From Dokdonella_A sp051958935 (GTDB lineage: Bacteria; Pseudomonadota; Gammaproteobacteria; Xanthomonadales; Rhodanobacteraceae), in NCBI RefSeq assembly GCF_051958935.1, contig NZ_JBQCFP010000027.1:1-64000 (forward strand): a DNA stretch of 64,000 bases, read 5' to 3'. The position numbers and the translations under genes were made by a program. Below the pieces are notes generated by a model that was not told the origin of the DNA, ran no database searches, and saw nothing but the letters and a program-made list of their open reading frames with translations. Below are positions 54,948 to 64,000 of this stretch, one piece after another. The first letter of the stretch is position 1, and each line of letters opens with the position of its first letter.

Positions 54948-57900
54948 ATGACCGCACAAGGCGCCGTGTCCGGCACGCACGTCGATCCGATCCTCGCCCA
55001 TCTTTCGACCCAGCTCAGCGGCACGGCTCTGGCGGACGCGCAGTCCTTCGCGCGCGAGTTCCTGCGCCGCGTCGCCGCGGACGAGATCGCCGAGCGTCCC
55101 GCGGCGGAGTGGTCGGCGCTGGCCCGCGATTCGTTCGATTTCCTGCGCGAGCGCCGGGTGGGCACGGCCAAGGTGCGTGTCTCCAATCCGGCCGCGGGCA
55201 GCGGGCGTGCGCGCACGATGGTCGATGTCGTCACCGACGACATGCCGTTCCTCGTCGACTCGGTCGGCATGGCGCTGGCGGCCGCGGGCTACTCGATCCA
55301 CTCGGTGGTGCATCCCGTCTATCGCGTCGAGCGCGACGCGAACGGGCGCCTCGTCGCGCTCGCGGCGGGGGATGCGGACAAGGGCATCGCCGAATCGGTC
55401 ATGCATTTCGAGATCGACCGGGTCGCCGACAGCACCGCACTCGACCGCTTGCAGCAGGAAGTATCCGCTGCGCTCGAGGACGTGCGGGCGAGCGTCACGG
55501 ACTGGCAGGCCATGCGCAAGCGCATGCTCGACCTCGCCGATTCGCTCGCGGCCAAGCCGATGCCGGTCGACGCCGCTGGCGTCGCCGAAGCGCAGGACTT
55601 CCTGCGCTGGGCCGCCAACGACAACTTCACGTTCCTCGGCTGCCGCGAATACGCGGTGGTCAACACCGGGGACGACGAGGTGTTGCAGGCGGTCGAGGGC
55701 TCCGGTCTCGGCATCCTGCACGGTTCGGAACGGTCGCTCGCGCCGCGTTCGCTGCGCACGCTGGTGGCGAAGGAGCTGCCGCAGTCGGGTTCGATGGACG
55801 CGATCATCCTGACCAAGACCAATGCACGCTCGCACGTGCACCGTCCGGGCTACATGGACTACATCGGCGTCCTGGGCTTCGACAAGAACGGCGTGCCGGT
55901 GGTCGAGCAGCGCTTCCTCGGCCTGTTTACCACCAACGCGTACATGGCGCGTCCGCAGGACGTGCCGCTCGTGCGGCGCAAGGTCGAGACGGTGATGCAG
56001 CGCTCGGGCCTGCGCCGGGATTCGCATTCGGGCAAGGCGCTGCGCCACGTGCTCGAACTGCTGCCGCGCGACGAACTGTTCCAGGCCAGCGAGGACGAAC
56101 TGTTCGCGACCGCGACCGGCATCCTCGCGCTCGGCCAGCGGCCGCGCACGCGCGTGTTCATTCGTCGCGACAAGTACGGTCGTTTCTATTCGTGCCTCGT
56201 GTTCCTGCCGCGCGATCGCTTCGACACCGAGGTGCGCGAGCGCGTGGAGGGCACGCTGAAGGCCGCGCTGCGCGGCGAACGCGTCGATTCGTCGATCCAG
56301 CTCGGCGAATCGCCGCTCGCACAGCTGCACCTCGTCGTGCGGCCCAGGCCCGGCGACCTCGTCGACTACGACGTCGCCGCGCTCGAAGCCGAGGTCGGCG
56401 ACATCGTGCGCAACTGGCACGACGAACTGCGCGACGCGCTGGTCGCGCAGCACGGCGAAGCCGACGGCCTGCGCCTCGCGTCGCGTTTTGCACGCGCGCT
56501 GCCGGCGGCCTACATCGAGGAAGCGACGCCGCGCGTCGCCGCCGCGGACCTCGTGCTCGCGACCTCGCTGCGTGACGCCAGCGACATCAAGCTGAGCCTG
56601 GCGCCGTCGATCCGCCGCGAGGACACGCTACAGTTCAAGGTGTTCCGCCAGGGCGGCGCGATCGCCTTGTCGGAAGTCATCCCGTTGCTCGAGAACATGG
56701 GCCTCAGGGTGCTCACCGAGCAACTCAGCGAAATCCGCCTGCCGGATGCGACCGTCTACGTGCAGGACATCGCGGTGCAGGCGGCGACGCGCTGCGCGTT
56801 CGACATCGACCAGGTCGGGGACGCGTTCGAGGATGCGTTCGCGAGCATCTGGCGCGGCGACGCCGAGAACGACGCGTTCAACAAGCTGATCCTCGGCGCG
56901 CGCCTCGACTGGCGCCAGGTGAGCATGCTGCGCGGCTACTGCAAGTACCTGCTGCAGACCGGCGTGACGTTCTCGCAAAGCTACATGGAGGAGACGCTCA
57001 ACCGCTATCCGGCGCTCGCCGGGCTGCTGGTGGAGCTGTTCGAGGCGGGTTTCGACCCCGCACGCGAGGCGGGTGCCGACGTGGCGAAGGCCGCGGGCGA
57101 CCGCCTCGCCGGCGAACTGCGCGCGCTGGTGCCGGCGGACGTGCTCAAGAAGCTGCCGCCGAAATTCGTCGACGATCTCGCCGCGATGCGCACGCAGTCG
57201 CGCATGGACCAGGTCAGTGCGATCATCGGCGCGATCAAGGCGCTGCTCGAGCACGTCGCGAGCCTCGACGAGGACCGCATCCTGCGCGCCTACCTCGGCG
57301 TGATCGGCGCGACCCTGCGCACGAATTACTTCCAGCGTCGTGACGGCGCGCCGCGCCACTACATCAGCTTCAAGTTCGACTCGGCCAAGGTGCCGGACCT
57401 GCCCAAGCCGCGCCCGTACCGCGAGATCTTCGTGTACGGCCCTCGCGTGGAGGGCGTGCACCTGCGCTTCGGCCCGGTCGCGCGTGGCGGCCTGCGCTGG
57501 TCCGACCGCCGCGAGGACTTCCGCACCGAGGTGCTCGGCCTCGTCAAGGCGCAGATGGTGAAGAACACCGTGATCGTGCCGGTCGGCTCGAAGGGCGGCT
57601 TCTTCGTCAAGCGTCCGCCGGCGGGCGGCGACCGCGATGCGGTGCTCGCCGAAGGCATCGCGTGCTACAAGATGTTCATCAACGGCCTGCTCGACATCAC
57701 CGACAACCTGGTCGAGGGCAAGGTCGTGCATCCGCGCGACGTCGTGCGCCACGACGGCGACGATCCGTACCTCGTGGTCGCCGCGGACAAGGGCACCGCG
57801 ACGTTCTCCGACATCGCCAACGGGGTCAGTGCCGAACACGGCTTCTGGCTCGGCGACGCGTTCGCCTCCGGCGGCTCGGTCGGTTACGACCACAAGAAGA

Positions 57901-59891
57901 TGGGCATCACCGCGAAGGGTGGCTGGGAATCGGTCAAGCGCCACTTCCGCGCGATGGGCCGCGACAGCCAGGGCGAGGATTTCACCTGCGTCGGCATCGG
58001 CGACATGTCGGGCGACGTGTTCGGCAACGGCATGCTGCTGTCCCGGCACATCCGCCTCGTCGCGGCGTTCGACCACCGCCACATCTTCATCGATCCGGAC
58101 CCGGATGCAGCGGCCTCGTTCAAGGAGCGCGAGCGCCTGTTCGCGCTGCCCCGCTCGTCGTGGGACGACTACGACAAGTCGCTGATCTCCGCCGGCGGCG
58201 GCGTGTTCGCGCGCAGCGCGAAGACGATCCCGCTGTCGCCGGAAGCCTGCCGTGCGCTCGGCATCGGCGAGGGCACGACCCAGCTGACGCCGACCGAACT
58301 CATGAGCGCGATCCTCAAGGCGCCGGTCGACCTGCTCTGGAACGGCGGCATCGGTACCTACGTCAAGGCCGAGGCCGAGACCAACGCCGACGTCGGCGAC
58401 CGCGCCAACAATGCGTTGCGCATCAACGGCCGCGACCTGCGCTGCAAGGTGGTCGGCGAGGGTGGCAACCTCGGCTTCACGCAGAAGGGGCGCATCGAGG
58501 CGGCACAGCACGGCGTGCTGCTCAACACCGACTTCATCGACAACTCGGCGGGCGTCGACACGTCCGACCACGAAGTCAACATCAAGATCCTGCTCAACGA
58601 TGCGGTGCAGCGCGGCGAGCTCTCGCTCGACCAGCGCAACACCCAGCTTGCGGCGATGACCGACGAGGTCGAACGCCTCGTGCTGTCGGACAACTACCGG
58701 CAGAATCAGGCGATCACCGTGATGGAGCACATGTCGGTGCACCGCCTCGGCTCGAACGCGCACTTCATCCGCACGCTCGAAGCGGAAGGCCTGCTCGACC
58801 GCCAGATCGAGTTCCTGCCGTCGGACGCCGAACTCGCCGAACGCAAGGCGCGCCACCAGGGCATGTCGCGGCCCGAGCTGTCGGTGCTGCTGTCGTACTC
58901 GAAGATCAAGCTGTACCAGCAACTGCTCGATTCCGACGTGCCGGAAGACCCGTTCCTTTCGAAGGAACTCGTGCGCTACTTCCCCGAACCGCTGCGCGAG
59001 CACTACGCCGAGCACATGCAGCGCCATCGCCTCAAGCGCGAGATCATCGCGACCGTCGTGACCAATTCGATGGTCAACCGCATGGACGCGACCTTCGTGC
59101 TGCGCATGCAGGAGGACACCGGCCAGTCGCCGGCATCGATCGCGAAGGCGTACTCGGCGGTGCGCGAGATCGTCGATGCGCGCGGCATCTGGGCCGAGAT
59201 CGAAGCGCTCGACGGCAAGGTCGGCGAGTCGGTGCAGATCGATGCACTGCTCAAGCTGTGGAACCTGCAGCGCAACCTCACGCGCTGGCTGCTGAACCAG
59301 CGCGGCGCGAGCCTCGACATCGCGGGCATCGTCGAGCGCTACGCGCCCGGTGTCTCCGAACTCTCGGCGGCGCTGCCGCGGGTGCTGACCGCGAACGCCC
59401 GCGCCGACTACGACGTCGACGTCGAGAAGTGGCAGGGGCTGGAGATTCCGGAGGCACTGGCGCAGCGACTGGCCAAGGTCGCCGAACTCAACGCCGCGTT
59501 CGACATCGTGGAGATCGCGCTGGAGACCGGCGAGGGGGTCGAGCGCGTTGCTTCGGTTTTCTTCGAGCTCGCCCAGGCGCTCGACATCGACGGCCTGCGT
59601 CGGCAGATCGAGAACCTGCCGGTCGAGAGCCGCTGGCACGCGCAGGCGCGCGGCTCGCTGCGTGACGAGCTCGCCGCGCAGCATCGCGCACTGGCGCGCC
59701 AGGTGCTCGCGGGCGCCGCTGCAGCCGACGAGCATCCGGTCGCGCGCTGGCTCGAACGCGACGATCCGGTGCTGAAGTTCACGCTCGGCCTCCTCGAGGA
59801 GATCCGCACGCAATCGGTCGACTATCCGATCGCATCGGTCGCGCTGCGCCGCGTCGCCCAGCTCGTGCAGGCGGCGTCGAAGGCGGCCTGA
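54948..59891 (+). CDS. gdh: NAD-specific glutamate dehydrogenase, large type
   Basis: A 1647-aa enzyme of the 180-kDa bacterial NAD-glutamate dehydrogenase family, which oxidises glutamate to 2-oxoglutarate and ammonia and is usual in Xanthomonadales and Pseudomonas. The N-terminal ACT-like regulatory region includes VDVVTDDMPFLVDSV. The catalytic core starts near residue 800: FGPVARGGLRWSDRREDFRT and MVKNTVIVPVGSKGGFFVK, with the lysine motif, and GDMSGDVFGNGMLLSRHI with the NAD region after it. The C-terminal 500 residues are the family-specific helical part. The ATG at 54948 is chosen because the family homology begins within ten residues; a longer open frame upstream has no homology. Confidence 0.96.
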   Translation: MTAQGAVSGTHVDPILAHLSTQLSGTALADAQSFAREFLRRVAADEIAERPAAEWSALARDSFDFLRERRVGTAKVRVSNPAAGSGRARTMVDVVTDDMPFLVDSVGMALAAAGYSIHSVVHPVYRVERDANGRLVALAAGDADKGIAESVMHFEIDRVADSTALDRLQQEVSAALEDVRASVTDWQAMRKRMLDLADSLAAKPMPVDAAGVAEAQDFLRWAANDNFTFLGCREYAVVNTGDDEVLQAVEGSGLGILHGSERSLAPRSLRTLVAKELPQSGSMDAIILTKTNARSHVHRPGYMDYIGVLGFDKNGVPVVEQRFLGLFTTNAYMARPQDVPLVRRKVETVMQRSGLRRDSHSGKALRHVLELLPRDELFQASEDELFATATGILALGQRPRTRVFIRRDKYGRFYSCLVFLPRDRFDTEVRERVEGTLKAALRGERVDSSIQLGESPLAQLHLVVRPRPGDLVDYDVAALEAEVGDIVRNWHDELRDALVAQHGEADGLRLASRFARALPAAYIEEATPRVAAADLVLATSLRDASDIKLSLAPSIRREDTLQFKVFRQGGAIALSEVIPLLENMGLRVLTEQLSEIRLPDATVYVQDIAVQAATRCAFDIDQVGDAFEDAFASIWRGDAENDAFNKLILGARLDWRQVSMLRGYCKYLLQTGVTFSQSYMEETLNRYPALAGLLVELFEAGFDPAREAGADVAKAAGDRLAGELRALVPADVLKKLPPKFVDDLAAMRTQSRMDQVSAIIGAIKALLEHVASLDEDRILRAYLGVIGATLRTNYFQRRDGAPRHYISFKFDSAKVPDLPKPRPYREIFVYGPRVEGVHLRFGPVARGGLRWSDRREDFRTEVLGLVKAQMVKNTVIVPVGSKGGFFVKRPPAGGDRDAVLAEGIACYKMFINGLLDITDNLVEGKVVHPRDVVRHDGDDPYLVVAADKGTATFSDIANGVSAEHGFWLGDAFASGGSVGYDHKKMGITAKGGWESVKRHFRAMGRDSQGEDFTCVGIGDMSGDVFGNGMLLSRHIRLVAAFDHRHIFIDPDPDAAASFKERERLFALPRSSWDDYDKSLISAGGGVFARSAKTIPLSPEACRALGIGEGTTQLTPTELMSAILKAPVDLLWNGGIGTYVKAEAETNADVGDRANNALRINGRDLRCKVVGEGGNLGFTQKGRIEAAQHGVLLNTDFIDNSAGVDTSDHEVNIKILLNDAVQRGELSLDQRNTQLAAMTDEVERLVLSDNYRQNQAITVMEHMSVHRLGSNAHFIRTLEAEGLLDRQIEFLPSDAELAERKARHQGMSRPELSVLLSYSKIKLYQQLLDSDVPEDPFLSKELVRYFPEPLREHYAEHMQRHRLKREIIATVVTNSMVNRMDATFVLRMQEDTGQSPASIAKAYSAVREIVDARGIWAEIEALDGKVGESVQIDALLKLWNLQRNLTRWLLNQRGASLDIAGIVERYAPGVSELSAALPRVLTANARADYDVDVEKWQGLEIPEALAQRLAKVAELNAAFDIVEIALETGEGVERVASVFFELAQALDIDGLRRQIENLPVESRWHAQARGSLRDELAAQHRALARQVLAGAAAADEHPVARWLERDDPVLKFTLGLLEEIRTQSVDYPIASVALRRVAQLVQAASKAA

Positions 59892-59911
59892 CGGTACACG
59901 CCTCGCGCCGG

Positions 59912-59950
59912 ACGCGTTGGGTGGGCCTCGGCGCCCGGCCCACCCGCGTG
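59912..59950 (+). terminator. Terminator-like hairpin after gdh
   Basis: GGGTGGGCC (59919-59927) pairs with GGCCCACCC (59937-59945), extended by ACGCG/CGCGT on the outside. A strong stem 20 bases after the gdh stop, but without a T-run; possibly a Rho-assisted or weak terminator ahead of nadK. Confidence 0.6.
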
Positions 59951-60066
59951 TGCACCGCGGGAACGGCGCTGGGCCGAGGTCACCTGCGCGGCGGCGGCGT
60001 GGACATGGTTGCGCATGTCTGCGCGCGCAGCCGAGAATCGCGGTGACGTTCCCTCCGGCCCGCCCC

Positions 60067-60831
60067 ATGTCACGACGCATCGCCTTCGTCGCCGCCCCGA
60101 CCGAGGAAGCGACCGCAGCTCGCGCCACGCTCGTCGCCCGCTACGGCGAGGTGCCGGTCGAGCAGGCCGACGTCATCGTCGCGCTCGGCGGCGACGGCTT
60201 CATGCTGCGCTCGTTGCACCGCCACATGGCGCGCGCGCTGCCGGTGTACGGCATGAAGCTCGGCACGGTCGGTTTCCTCATGAACCAATATGGCCTCGAC
60301 GAGCTCGAGTCGCGTATCGAGCATGCGCAGCCGACGGTGCTGCGCCCGCTGCTGATGGAGGCGGTGACCGAGGCCGGCAACAGCACGACGTCGCTCGCGT
60401 TCAACGAGGTGTCGCTGCTGCGCCAGACCAAGCAGGCGGCGCACGTGCGCGTGCTGCTCAATGGCGTGACGAAGATCGAGGAACTCGTCTGTGACGGCGT
60501 GCTGGTCTCGACCACGGCGGGATCCACCGCGTACAACCTCTCCGCGCACGGGCCGATCCTGCCGCTCGGTTCGCAGCTGCTCGCGCTCACGCCGATCAGC
60601 CCGTTCCGTCCGCGCCGCTGGCGGGGCGCGATCCTGCCGGCGATCACGGAGGTGAAGTTCGAGATCCTCGACCCTTACAAGCGTCCGGTCAGTGCGACCG
60701 CGGATTCACACGAGGTGCGCGACGTCACCGAAGTGAACATCCGCGAATCGCGCGAGCAGACGATGACGCTGCTGTTCGATCCAGAGCACAACCTCGAGGA
60801 ACGCATCCTCAACGAGCAGTTCGAGCTGTAA
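60067..60831 (+). CDS. nadK: NAD kinase
   Basis: A 254-aa NAD kinase that makes NADP from NAD and ATP. The phosphate-binding motif GGDGFML is at residues 41-47, followed by YGMKLGTVGFLMN and LAFNEVSLLRQ (NE motif) and VSTTAGSTAYNLSAHGPILP (conserved GSTAYN). The ATG at 60067 gives MSRRIAFVAAPTEEA, the family start; length is in the shorter range of gammaproteobacterial enzymes. Cytosolic. The next gene starts only 4 bases after its stop. Confidence 0.95.
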   Translation: MSRRIAFVAAPTEEATAARATLVARYGEVPVEQADVIVALGGDGFMLRSLHRHMARALPVYGMKLGTVGFLMNQYGLDELESRIEHAQPTVLRPLLMEAVTEAGNSTTSLAFNEVSLLRQTKQAAHVRVLLNGVTKIEELVCDGVLVSTTAGSTAYNLSAHGPILPLGSQLLALTPISPFRPRRWRGAILPAITEVKFEILDPYKRPVSATADSHEVRDVTEVNIRESREQTMTLLFDPEHNLEERILNEQFEL

Positions 60832-60835
60832 GGCA

Positions 60836-61930
60836 ATGGCGCGGACGAGGGGGCCGCGTCGCCGCGTGCATGCCGTCCCCTTGCCGGCACGAGTGGTCCT
60901 GCTGCTCGCGTTCGCCGCCACCGGCGGTTGCGCGCAGCTGCGCTACTACGCGCACGTCGTGCACGGGGAGGCGGCGCTGCTCGCCGCGCGCGAGCCGATC
61001 GAACGCGCGATCGACGATGCGCGCCTCGAACTGACGGTGCGCGAACGCCTCCGCGGTGCGCTCGCGGCGCGCCACTTCGCGAGCGACCGGCTCGAGCTGC
61101 CGCGCAATCGCAGTTATACGAGCTATGTCCAGCTCGACCGGCCGTACGTGACCTGGAGCGTGTTCGCCGCGCCGGAATTCTCGGTCGATCCGCTCACCCA
61201 CTGCTTTCCATTCGCGGGGTGTGTCGCCTATCTCGGCTACTTCGACCAAGGCCGCGCCGATCGTGCCGCGAAGGCGCTCGAGCAGGAGGGCTACGACACC
61301 GCGGTGCGCGGCATCGCCGCCTATTCGACGCTCGGCTGGTTCGCCGATCCGATCGTGTCGAGCATGCTGCGCGGCAGCGAGGACGGGCTCGATCGCGTCA
61401 TCTTCCACGAACTCGCGCACTAGAAGCTGTACGTGCAGGGCGACACGGCGTTCAACGAATCGTATGCGAGTTTCGTCGCCGACGAGGGCCTGCGCGAGTG
61501 GCGCGCGGCGAACGGCCGGGGTGCCGCCGACGACCTCGCGGCGCACGACGAGGCGTTCACGCGCCTCGTGCTCGACCTGCGCGAGCGCTTGCGCGCTTCG
61601 TACGCGACGCCGGCCGGCGAGACGGCGAAGCGGCAAGCCAAGGCCGCCGAGATCGACGCATTCCGTCGCCGGTACGCCGAGCTGCGCGACCGCGAATGGC
61701 GTGGCGACCCCAGTTACGACGCCTGGGTCGCCGCACCGATCAACAACGCGAGCCTCGTCCCGTTCGGCCTGTACGATCGCTGGGTCAGTGCGTTCGCCGC
61801 ATTGTTCGCGCGCAGCGGCAGTGACTGGCGTGCATTCCACGCGCAGGTGCGGCTCCTCTCGCGCTTGCCGCAGGCGGAGCGGGAGCGCCGCCTCGAGGCA
61901 TTGCAGCCTGCATCGGCGCAGGCGCGCTGA
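60836..61930 (+). pseudogene. Lipoprotein aminopeptidase interrupted by an amber codon
   Basis: One continuous frame of 365 codons with a single internal TAG at 61421-61423 (codon 196). The product is a putative zinc aminopeptidase lipoprotein (Aminopep family): lipobox with Cys32 (AATGGC), FAAPEFSVDPLTHCFPFAGCVAYLGYF and, in the core, HELAH-stop-KLYVQGDTAFNES. The family zinc motif is HELAHQ followed by FNE, so the stop takes the place of the conserved glutamine (CAG to TAG). The downstream half (LASYA... to QPASAQAR) stays in frame and intact. It starts 4 bases after nadK and so is probably in its operon. Nonsense mutation, sequencing error or readthrough. Confidence 0.85.
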
Positions 61931-62042
61931 ACGTCCCCTGCATCTCGGCCGCTCCGTTTCGAAGCCGTGTCAACCGGGCGATCGCGCGCCCGTTTTTTCG
62001 CGATGCCGGGCAATGTCGCCCGTATCGATGGGAGCAAGCGTC

Positions 62043-62360
62043 ATGGTCATCCGCTCACTCGCCGGCACCGTTTTCGCGGCTGCACTCGCGTGCACCGCGG
62101 TGTTCACCACGCCGGCACAGGCACGTGCCGTCGTCGCCGTCGCGATCGGCGTCGCGCCGCCGCCGCTGCGTGTCGAACGCGTCGGCGTGCGCGTGGGTTA
62201 CGTATGGGCGCCGGGCTACTGGCGCTGGAATGGCGTACGCCATGTCTGGGTCGGCGGCGCCTGGGCCCCGAAGCGACCCGGCTGGCGTTACGTCGGTGCG
62301 GGCTGGGTCCGGGTAGGGCCGCAATGGCGCTTCCACCGGGCCCACTGGGTGCACGCGTGA
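62043..62360 (+). CDS. Secreted YXWXPGYW repeat protein
   Basis: A 105-aa protein with a signal peptide (AGTVFAAALACTAVFTTPAQA) and short tryptophan-rich repeats: VWAPGYWRWNGVRHVWVGGAWAPKRPGWRYVGAGW. This is the pattern of BcpO-related WXXGXW repeat proteins, small secreted or surface proteins of unknown role. Convergent with the EF-hand gene downstream; the strong hairpin 62378-62410 lies between. Confidence 0.85.
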   Translation: MVIRSLAGTVFAAALACTAVFTTPAQARAVVAVAIGVAPPPLRVERVGVRVGYVWAPGYWRWNGVRHVWVGGAWAPKRPGWRYVGAGWVRVGPQWRFHRAHWVHA

Positions 62361-62377
62361 AAGCGGCATGAGCCATC

Positions 62378-62410
62378 GCGCGCCGGGGCTCCATCGCGGC
62401 CCCGGCGCGC
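62378..62410. terminator. Hairpin between convergent genes
   Basis: GCGCGCCGGGGC (62378-62389) and GCCCCGGCGCGC (62399-62410) form a perfect 12-bp stem with a 9-base loop, between two convergent genes. No T-run; likely a shared terminator structure. Confidence 0.7.
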
Positions 62411-62416
62411 ACGCGT

Positions 62417-62722
62417 TCATTGATGAGCCGCCCAGCGCTCGTACTCGGCGCGACTGACGCGACCGTCACGATTGAGGTCGGCATGGATGAAGTCGTTCGC
62501 AAGAGGCGGATAGGCGGCCGCTTCCGCCTCGCCGAGCACGCCGCGACCACCGCGGTTGAGTTCCGCGAACGAGGGCGGCGCACCGTACTGGCGCGGTTGC
62601 GGCTGGCCCGACGTTACCGTGACTTCGCCCTGCGGCGTCTGGTAGGTCGTGCTGCGGGTGTCCTGGGCCTGGGCGCTCACGACCGATCCGAGCAGACCGA
62701 AAGCGAGGATGTAGGGGCGCAT
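62417..62722 (-). CDS. Secreted EF-hand protein
   Basis: A 101-aa protein with a signal peptide (ILAFGLLGSVVSAQA) and one canonical EF-hand loop DLNRDGRVSRAE near the C-terminus, which should bind calcium; a weaker partner lies before it (ELNRGGRGVLGEAEA). The ATG at 62722 is set by the signal peptide. Function unknown, perhaps calcium-dependent folding or sensing in the periplasm. Divergent to the lipoprotein gene at 62883. Confidence 0.82.
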   Translation of the reverse strand: MRPYILAFGLLGSVVSAQAQDTRSTTYQTPQGEVTVTSGQPQPRQYGAPPSFAELNRGGRGVLGEAEAAAYPPLANDFIHADLNRDGRVSRAEYERWAAHQ

Positions 62723-62882
62723 GGGGTTCCTCCGTCGATGGTGGTGCGATCGGCGGGCGACATGGCGCCGGCCGTGCCGCCGATCCTCTTCCAGCAAGGA
62801 TTAACCGAGCCGAACTGCGACTTCTGCGGCACGGCGCAACATGAACCGCAGACAGGCGCGAGCCGATGCGGAACAATGCGCC

Positions 62883-64000
62883 ATGCCCGCCTGCCGAACG
62901 ACCCTGCTGCGGCTCGCGCTCGCGTCCGCGAGCGCACTCCTCGCTTCATGCGAACGAAACGAGGTGCCGCCGCAGCCTGCGGCGTCCGCGGCCGTGCCCG
63001 CGGGTGCGTCGCCGATCGTCGCGGCGCTACCGGAGCCTGCGCCGCCGGCTGCCGCAGGGCCGGTGCAGGATCGCGTCGAACCGGGGCCAGCGATCGAGGC
63101 GCCGCAACCACCGCAGTCCGCCGCGTGCCTCGCCCGCACGCGGTCGACGGCCCGCGTGCCGGTCGCGGTCCACCGCTGGGTGGACGCGGCGGGCATCACC
63201 CACTACTCCGACCAGGCGCCTCCGGCCGATGCGCAAGGGCACCGCGTCATCGCGGTGGGTGGAGCACCGGCGATCGACGTGCAGGCGAGCGGCTACGATG
63301 TCGCCCTGCCAGACCAATTGCAGCAACGCGCGGTCGCCGATGCCCTCGGCGTGCAGCGTGTGATGCGCGAAATGCTCGGCGTACCCGTCCCGGCCGGCAT
63401 GACCCTGAAGATCGTCTTCATCCGTTCCGCCGACGTCTACGCGCAACAGGTGAGCGAGCCCGCACTGGCGAAATCGAGCGGCGCCTACTCGATGCTCGAT
63501 CGCACGATCCGCGTGCGCATGCAGGACCAGGACGAAGTGAAGTTCGCGGTGCTCCGTCATGAGATCACCCATGCGCTCGTGCACGAGTCGATCGGCAACC
63601 TGCCGATCGCGCTCAACGAGGGCCTCGCCGAGTATTTCGGTCGCTATCGCAGCAGCGGCATGGGAGGCCAGGTCGACGTCGGCGCGCAGCGCCAGGCCAT
63701 GATCGCCGCGGCCCCCGGCGGCGATGGCAGCGAGGCCCTGGTCGACCTCCTGTCACGTGAAGGAGGGGATTTCTACACCGAAACGGTTGCCGCCGGCGAA
63801 CGCGAGCGGCGCTACCAGCGCGCGTACGCGCTGGTCGCGCTGCTCATGCGCGACCGGGAAGGGCGACTCGCCCTGCGCACGGTGCTGGACCGGCAGGCGT
63901 CCGCACCGTGCATGCCGGTGGCCGCCGAGCGCAGCCTCGATGCGGACTACCCGGGTGGCTTGCGCCGTCTCGCCGTGGATTGGACCGCATTCATGCGCAA
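62883..64000 (+). CDS. DUF4124 and gluzincin-like lipoprotein, incomplete
   Basis: At least 372 residues, running off the right edge. A lipobox LLASC (Cys23) indicates an outer-membrane or periplasmic lipoprotein. A DUF4124-like segment follows (about 95-115, VHRWVDAAGITHYSDQAPPA) and then a peptidase-like region with the zinc motif HEITH (residues 226-230) and LNEGLAEYF (E250 as third ligand), the HExxH...E pattern of gluzincins. It probably acts on periplasmic proteins or peptidoglycan; the substrate is unknown. The exact family could not be named. The C-terminus lies outside the window. Confidence 0.75.
   Translation, partial: MPACRTTLLRLALASASALLASCERNEVPPQPAASAAVPAGASPIVAALPEPAPPAAAGPVQDRVEPGPAIEAPQPPQSAACLARTRSTARVPVAVHRWVDAAGITHYSDQAPPADAQGHRVIAVGGAPAIDVQASGYDVALPDQLQQRAVADALGVQRVMREMLGVPVPAGMTLKIVFIRSADVYAQQVSEPALAKSSGAYSMLDRTIRVRMQDQDEVKFAVLRHEITHALVHESIGNLPIALNEGLAEYFGRYRSSGMGGQVDVGAQRQAMIAAAPGGDGSEALVDLLSREGGDFYTETVAAGERERRYQRAYALVALLMRDREGRLALRTVLDRQASAPCMPVAAERSLDADYPGGLRRLAVDWTAFMR

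Noticed and set aside
56628..60128. Long minus-strand open frame opposite the glutamate dehydrogenase (about 1166 codons)
   Set aside because: Antisense shadow; the plus-strand frame has all catalytic motifs of the family.
60836..61930. Genome-wide reassignment of TAG to glutamine to explain the amber codon
   Set aside because: TAG is used as a normal stop at the end of DUF423 (15139-15141) and of the acyl-CoA dehydrogenase (43838-43840), so the code is standard.

Overview
The window is a GC-rich, gene-dense chromosomal segment, most likely from a gammaproteobacterium of the order Xanthomonadales (Lysobacterales), probably Rhodanobacteraceae and Dokdonella-like. The clues are the large NAD-specific glutamate dehydrogenase, a methionine synthase split into two genes behind an ArsR-methyltransferase regulator, class III phaEC, the 'pathogenicity-like' small protein, and two secreted enzymes that end in an IF-x-x-G-[FY]-[DE] motif common in that group. 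This placement is inference from gene content; the window holds no rRNA or tRNA gene.

Layout. Bases 1-975 hold a 5'-truncated CgeB-like glycosyltransferase abutting a 3'-truncated DUF969 gene (976-1482); the join looks like a recombination or assembly breakpoint. Bases 976-5121 form a tightly overlapping minus-strand operon: dienelactone hydrolase, HIT protein, pxpB, pxpC, pxpA (5-oxoprolinase) and DUF969. A TPR/GGDEF diguanylate cyclase follows (5199-7316), then plus-strand rimO, a DUF3025 gene and a Gld-type ABC export operon with a DUF4340 gene (9917-14722), then DUF423. A tandem repeat (about 111 bp period) separates these from minus-strand cell-envelope and membrane genes (VanY-type peptidase, DUF3887, CPBP remnant, Arc-like repressor, SPFH protein) with a perfect palindrome at their promoter. 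An M64 peptidase, a divergent GlxA regulator/hydrolase/dehydrogenase cluster, a transglutaminase, purT, bpt, tesB, an amidase and rlmKL follow up to 32090.

The 32.1-43.8 kb part carries a Gly/Tyr-rich secreted protein, a hairpin-rich repeat block, a phospholipid-methyltransferase-like gene, phaE-phaC, a LABN membrane protein, sahR-metH(N)-metH(C), a secreted alpha/beta hydrolase and an acyl-CoA dehydrogenase. A heparinase-like gene (44153-45931) is bracketed by two inverted 160-bp structured elements (43837-43996 and 46203-46362) whose CTAG ends supply the stop codons of the genes they touch. The last part has a GFA protein, a methyltransferase, a lytic transglycosylase, a MFP-RND-DUF3187 operon, the 1647-aa glutamate dehydrogenase, nadK, an aminopeptidase broken by an amber codon inside its HELAHQ zinc motif, small secreted proteins and a metallopeptidase-like lipoprotein running off the right edge.

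Functional themes are 5-oxoproline and methionine/SAH metabolism, PHA storage, envelope maintenance and efflux, and several secreted hydrolases. No CRISPR array, prophage, transposase or tRNA was found. The most unusual signals are the stop-codon-associated inverted elements, the amber-interrupted aminopeptidase, the chimeric junction near base 975 and the palindromic operator next to the Arc-like gene.
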